Origin: JAKPBU01 sp964425695
Lineage (GTDB): Bacteria > Pseudomonadota > Gammaproteobacteria > Xanthomonadales > Xanthomonadaceae
Reading direction: 5' to 3'
Length of the DNA stretch: 64,000 nt
Assembly: GCA_964425695.1 (NCBI GenBank)
Contig: CAYRNF010000011.1
Span: 34,952-98,951, forward strand
Shown: piece after piece, positions 63,849 to 64,000 of the stretch
Layout: every line of letters starts with the position of its first letter
How positions within the stretch are numbered: the first letter of the stretch is position 1
Translations under genes and position numbers: made by a program
The notes under the pieces: generated by a model
The model's database searches: none
Told to the model about the DNA's origin: nothing
Seen by the model: only the letters and a program-made list of their open reading frames with translations

Positions 63849-64000
63849 ATGGTCAAGCCACACGGATCATTAGTACTGGTTAGCTCAACGCATTGCTGCG
63901 CTTACACACCCAGCCTATCAACCACCTGGTCTTGATGGTTCCTTTAGGGGGCTTGTGCCCCGGGAGATCTCATCTTGAGGCGCGCTTCCCGCTTAGATGC
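63849..64000 (-). rRNA. rrl: 23S ribosomal RNA, 3' end (cut by window edge)
   Basis: The minus strand shows the 23S 3'-terminal domain: GATCTCCCGGGGCACAAGCC, TTGATAGGCTGGGTGTGTAA and GTTGAGCTAACCAGTACTAA, ending near GTGTGGCTTGACC, which corresponds to the terminal GUGAGGCUUAACC of Escherichia coli 23S. The rest lies beyond the window. Spacer to 5S is about 128 bases with no tRNA. Confidence 0.93.

Overview
The window is chromosomal DNA of very high GC content (roughly 70% by eye) from a gammaproteobacterium. The best fit is the Xanthomonadaceae/Lysobacteraceae (Lysobacter, Luteimonas or a relative). Reasons: the glycolytic run fba-pyk-pgk-gap-tkt, a type B L31 gene next to gltA, the pilMNOPQ/PBP1a arrangement, a moxR-DUF58-bat operon, a secreted trypsin-like protease, and repeats with a GTAGGAGCGGCTTCAGCCGC core. 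No prophage, insertion sequence, CRISPR array or tRNA gene was seen. About 90% of the window is coding, mostly in tight operons whose stop and start codons overlap (ATGA, GTGA, TGATG).

Layout. 1-8306: central carbon genes on the minus strand (fba partial, pyk, pgk, gap), interrupted by a secreted serine protease, a GGDEF protein and a small BamE-like exported protein. 8380-9246: secreted S1/P1 nuclease. 9317-13061: a persulfide/sulfite detoxification locus built around a BigR/SqrR-type ArsR repressor, with a divergent persulfide dioxygenase, two half-size YeeE/YedE transporters and a TauE exporter. 13163-15848: an accessory cassette of lower GC with a lipoprotein, a GxSxG hydrolase of DUF2235/Tle type and a one-helix membrane protein. 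It looks like an antibacterial effector-immunity pair. 15983-22068: CoA transferase/hydrolase, VOC protein, transketolase and a dicarboxylate symporter.

22256-29330: a six-gene moxR-DUF58-DUF4381-batA-batB/C-batD operon. 29511-34416: the type IV pilus alignment and secretin operon pilMNOPQ, divergent from the PBP1a gene (34654-37170). 37308-47766: a conserved hypothetical gene, a second BamE-like protein, citrate synthase, L31 type B, a nucleoside hydrolase overlapping recG, ridA, spoT, rpoZ and gmk. 47939-51942: yicC divergent from rph-VOC-rdgB, then hemW. 52075-60423: DUF1631 and PilZ proteins, two M24 proline peptidases facing each other, a YgfB-family protein and a GGDEF-EAL protein. 60455-63144: a TIGR02449/ZapB-like gene, zapA, the 6S RNA gene, 5-formyltetrahydrofolate cyclo-ligase, an EVE-domain protein and rpiA. 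The window ends inside an rRNA operon read on the minus strand (terminator, 5S, then the 3' end of 23S).

The parts least explained by housekeeping are the sulfur locus, where the usual two-domain Blh protein is split into an exported phosphatase-like protein and a cytosolic dioxygenase; the lipase-like cassette at 13163-15848; a patch of low GC and foreign-looking codons inside pilQ; a repeat-derived N-terminal extension on the DUF58 protein; and the dispersed inverted repeats that fill the spoT-ridA gap and supply the rdgB stop codon.
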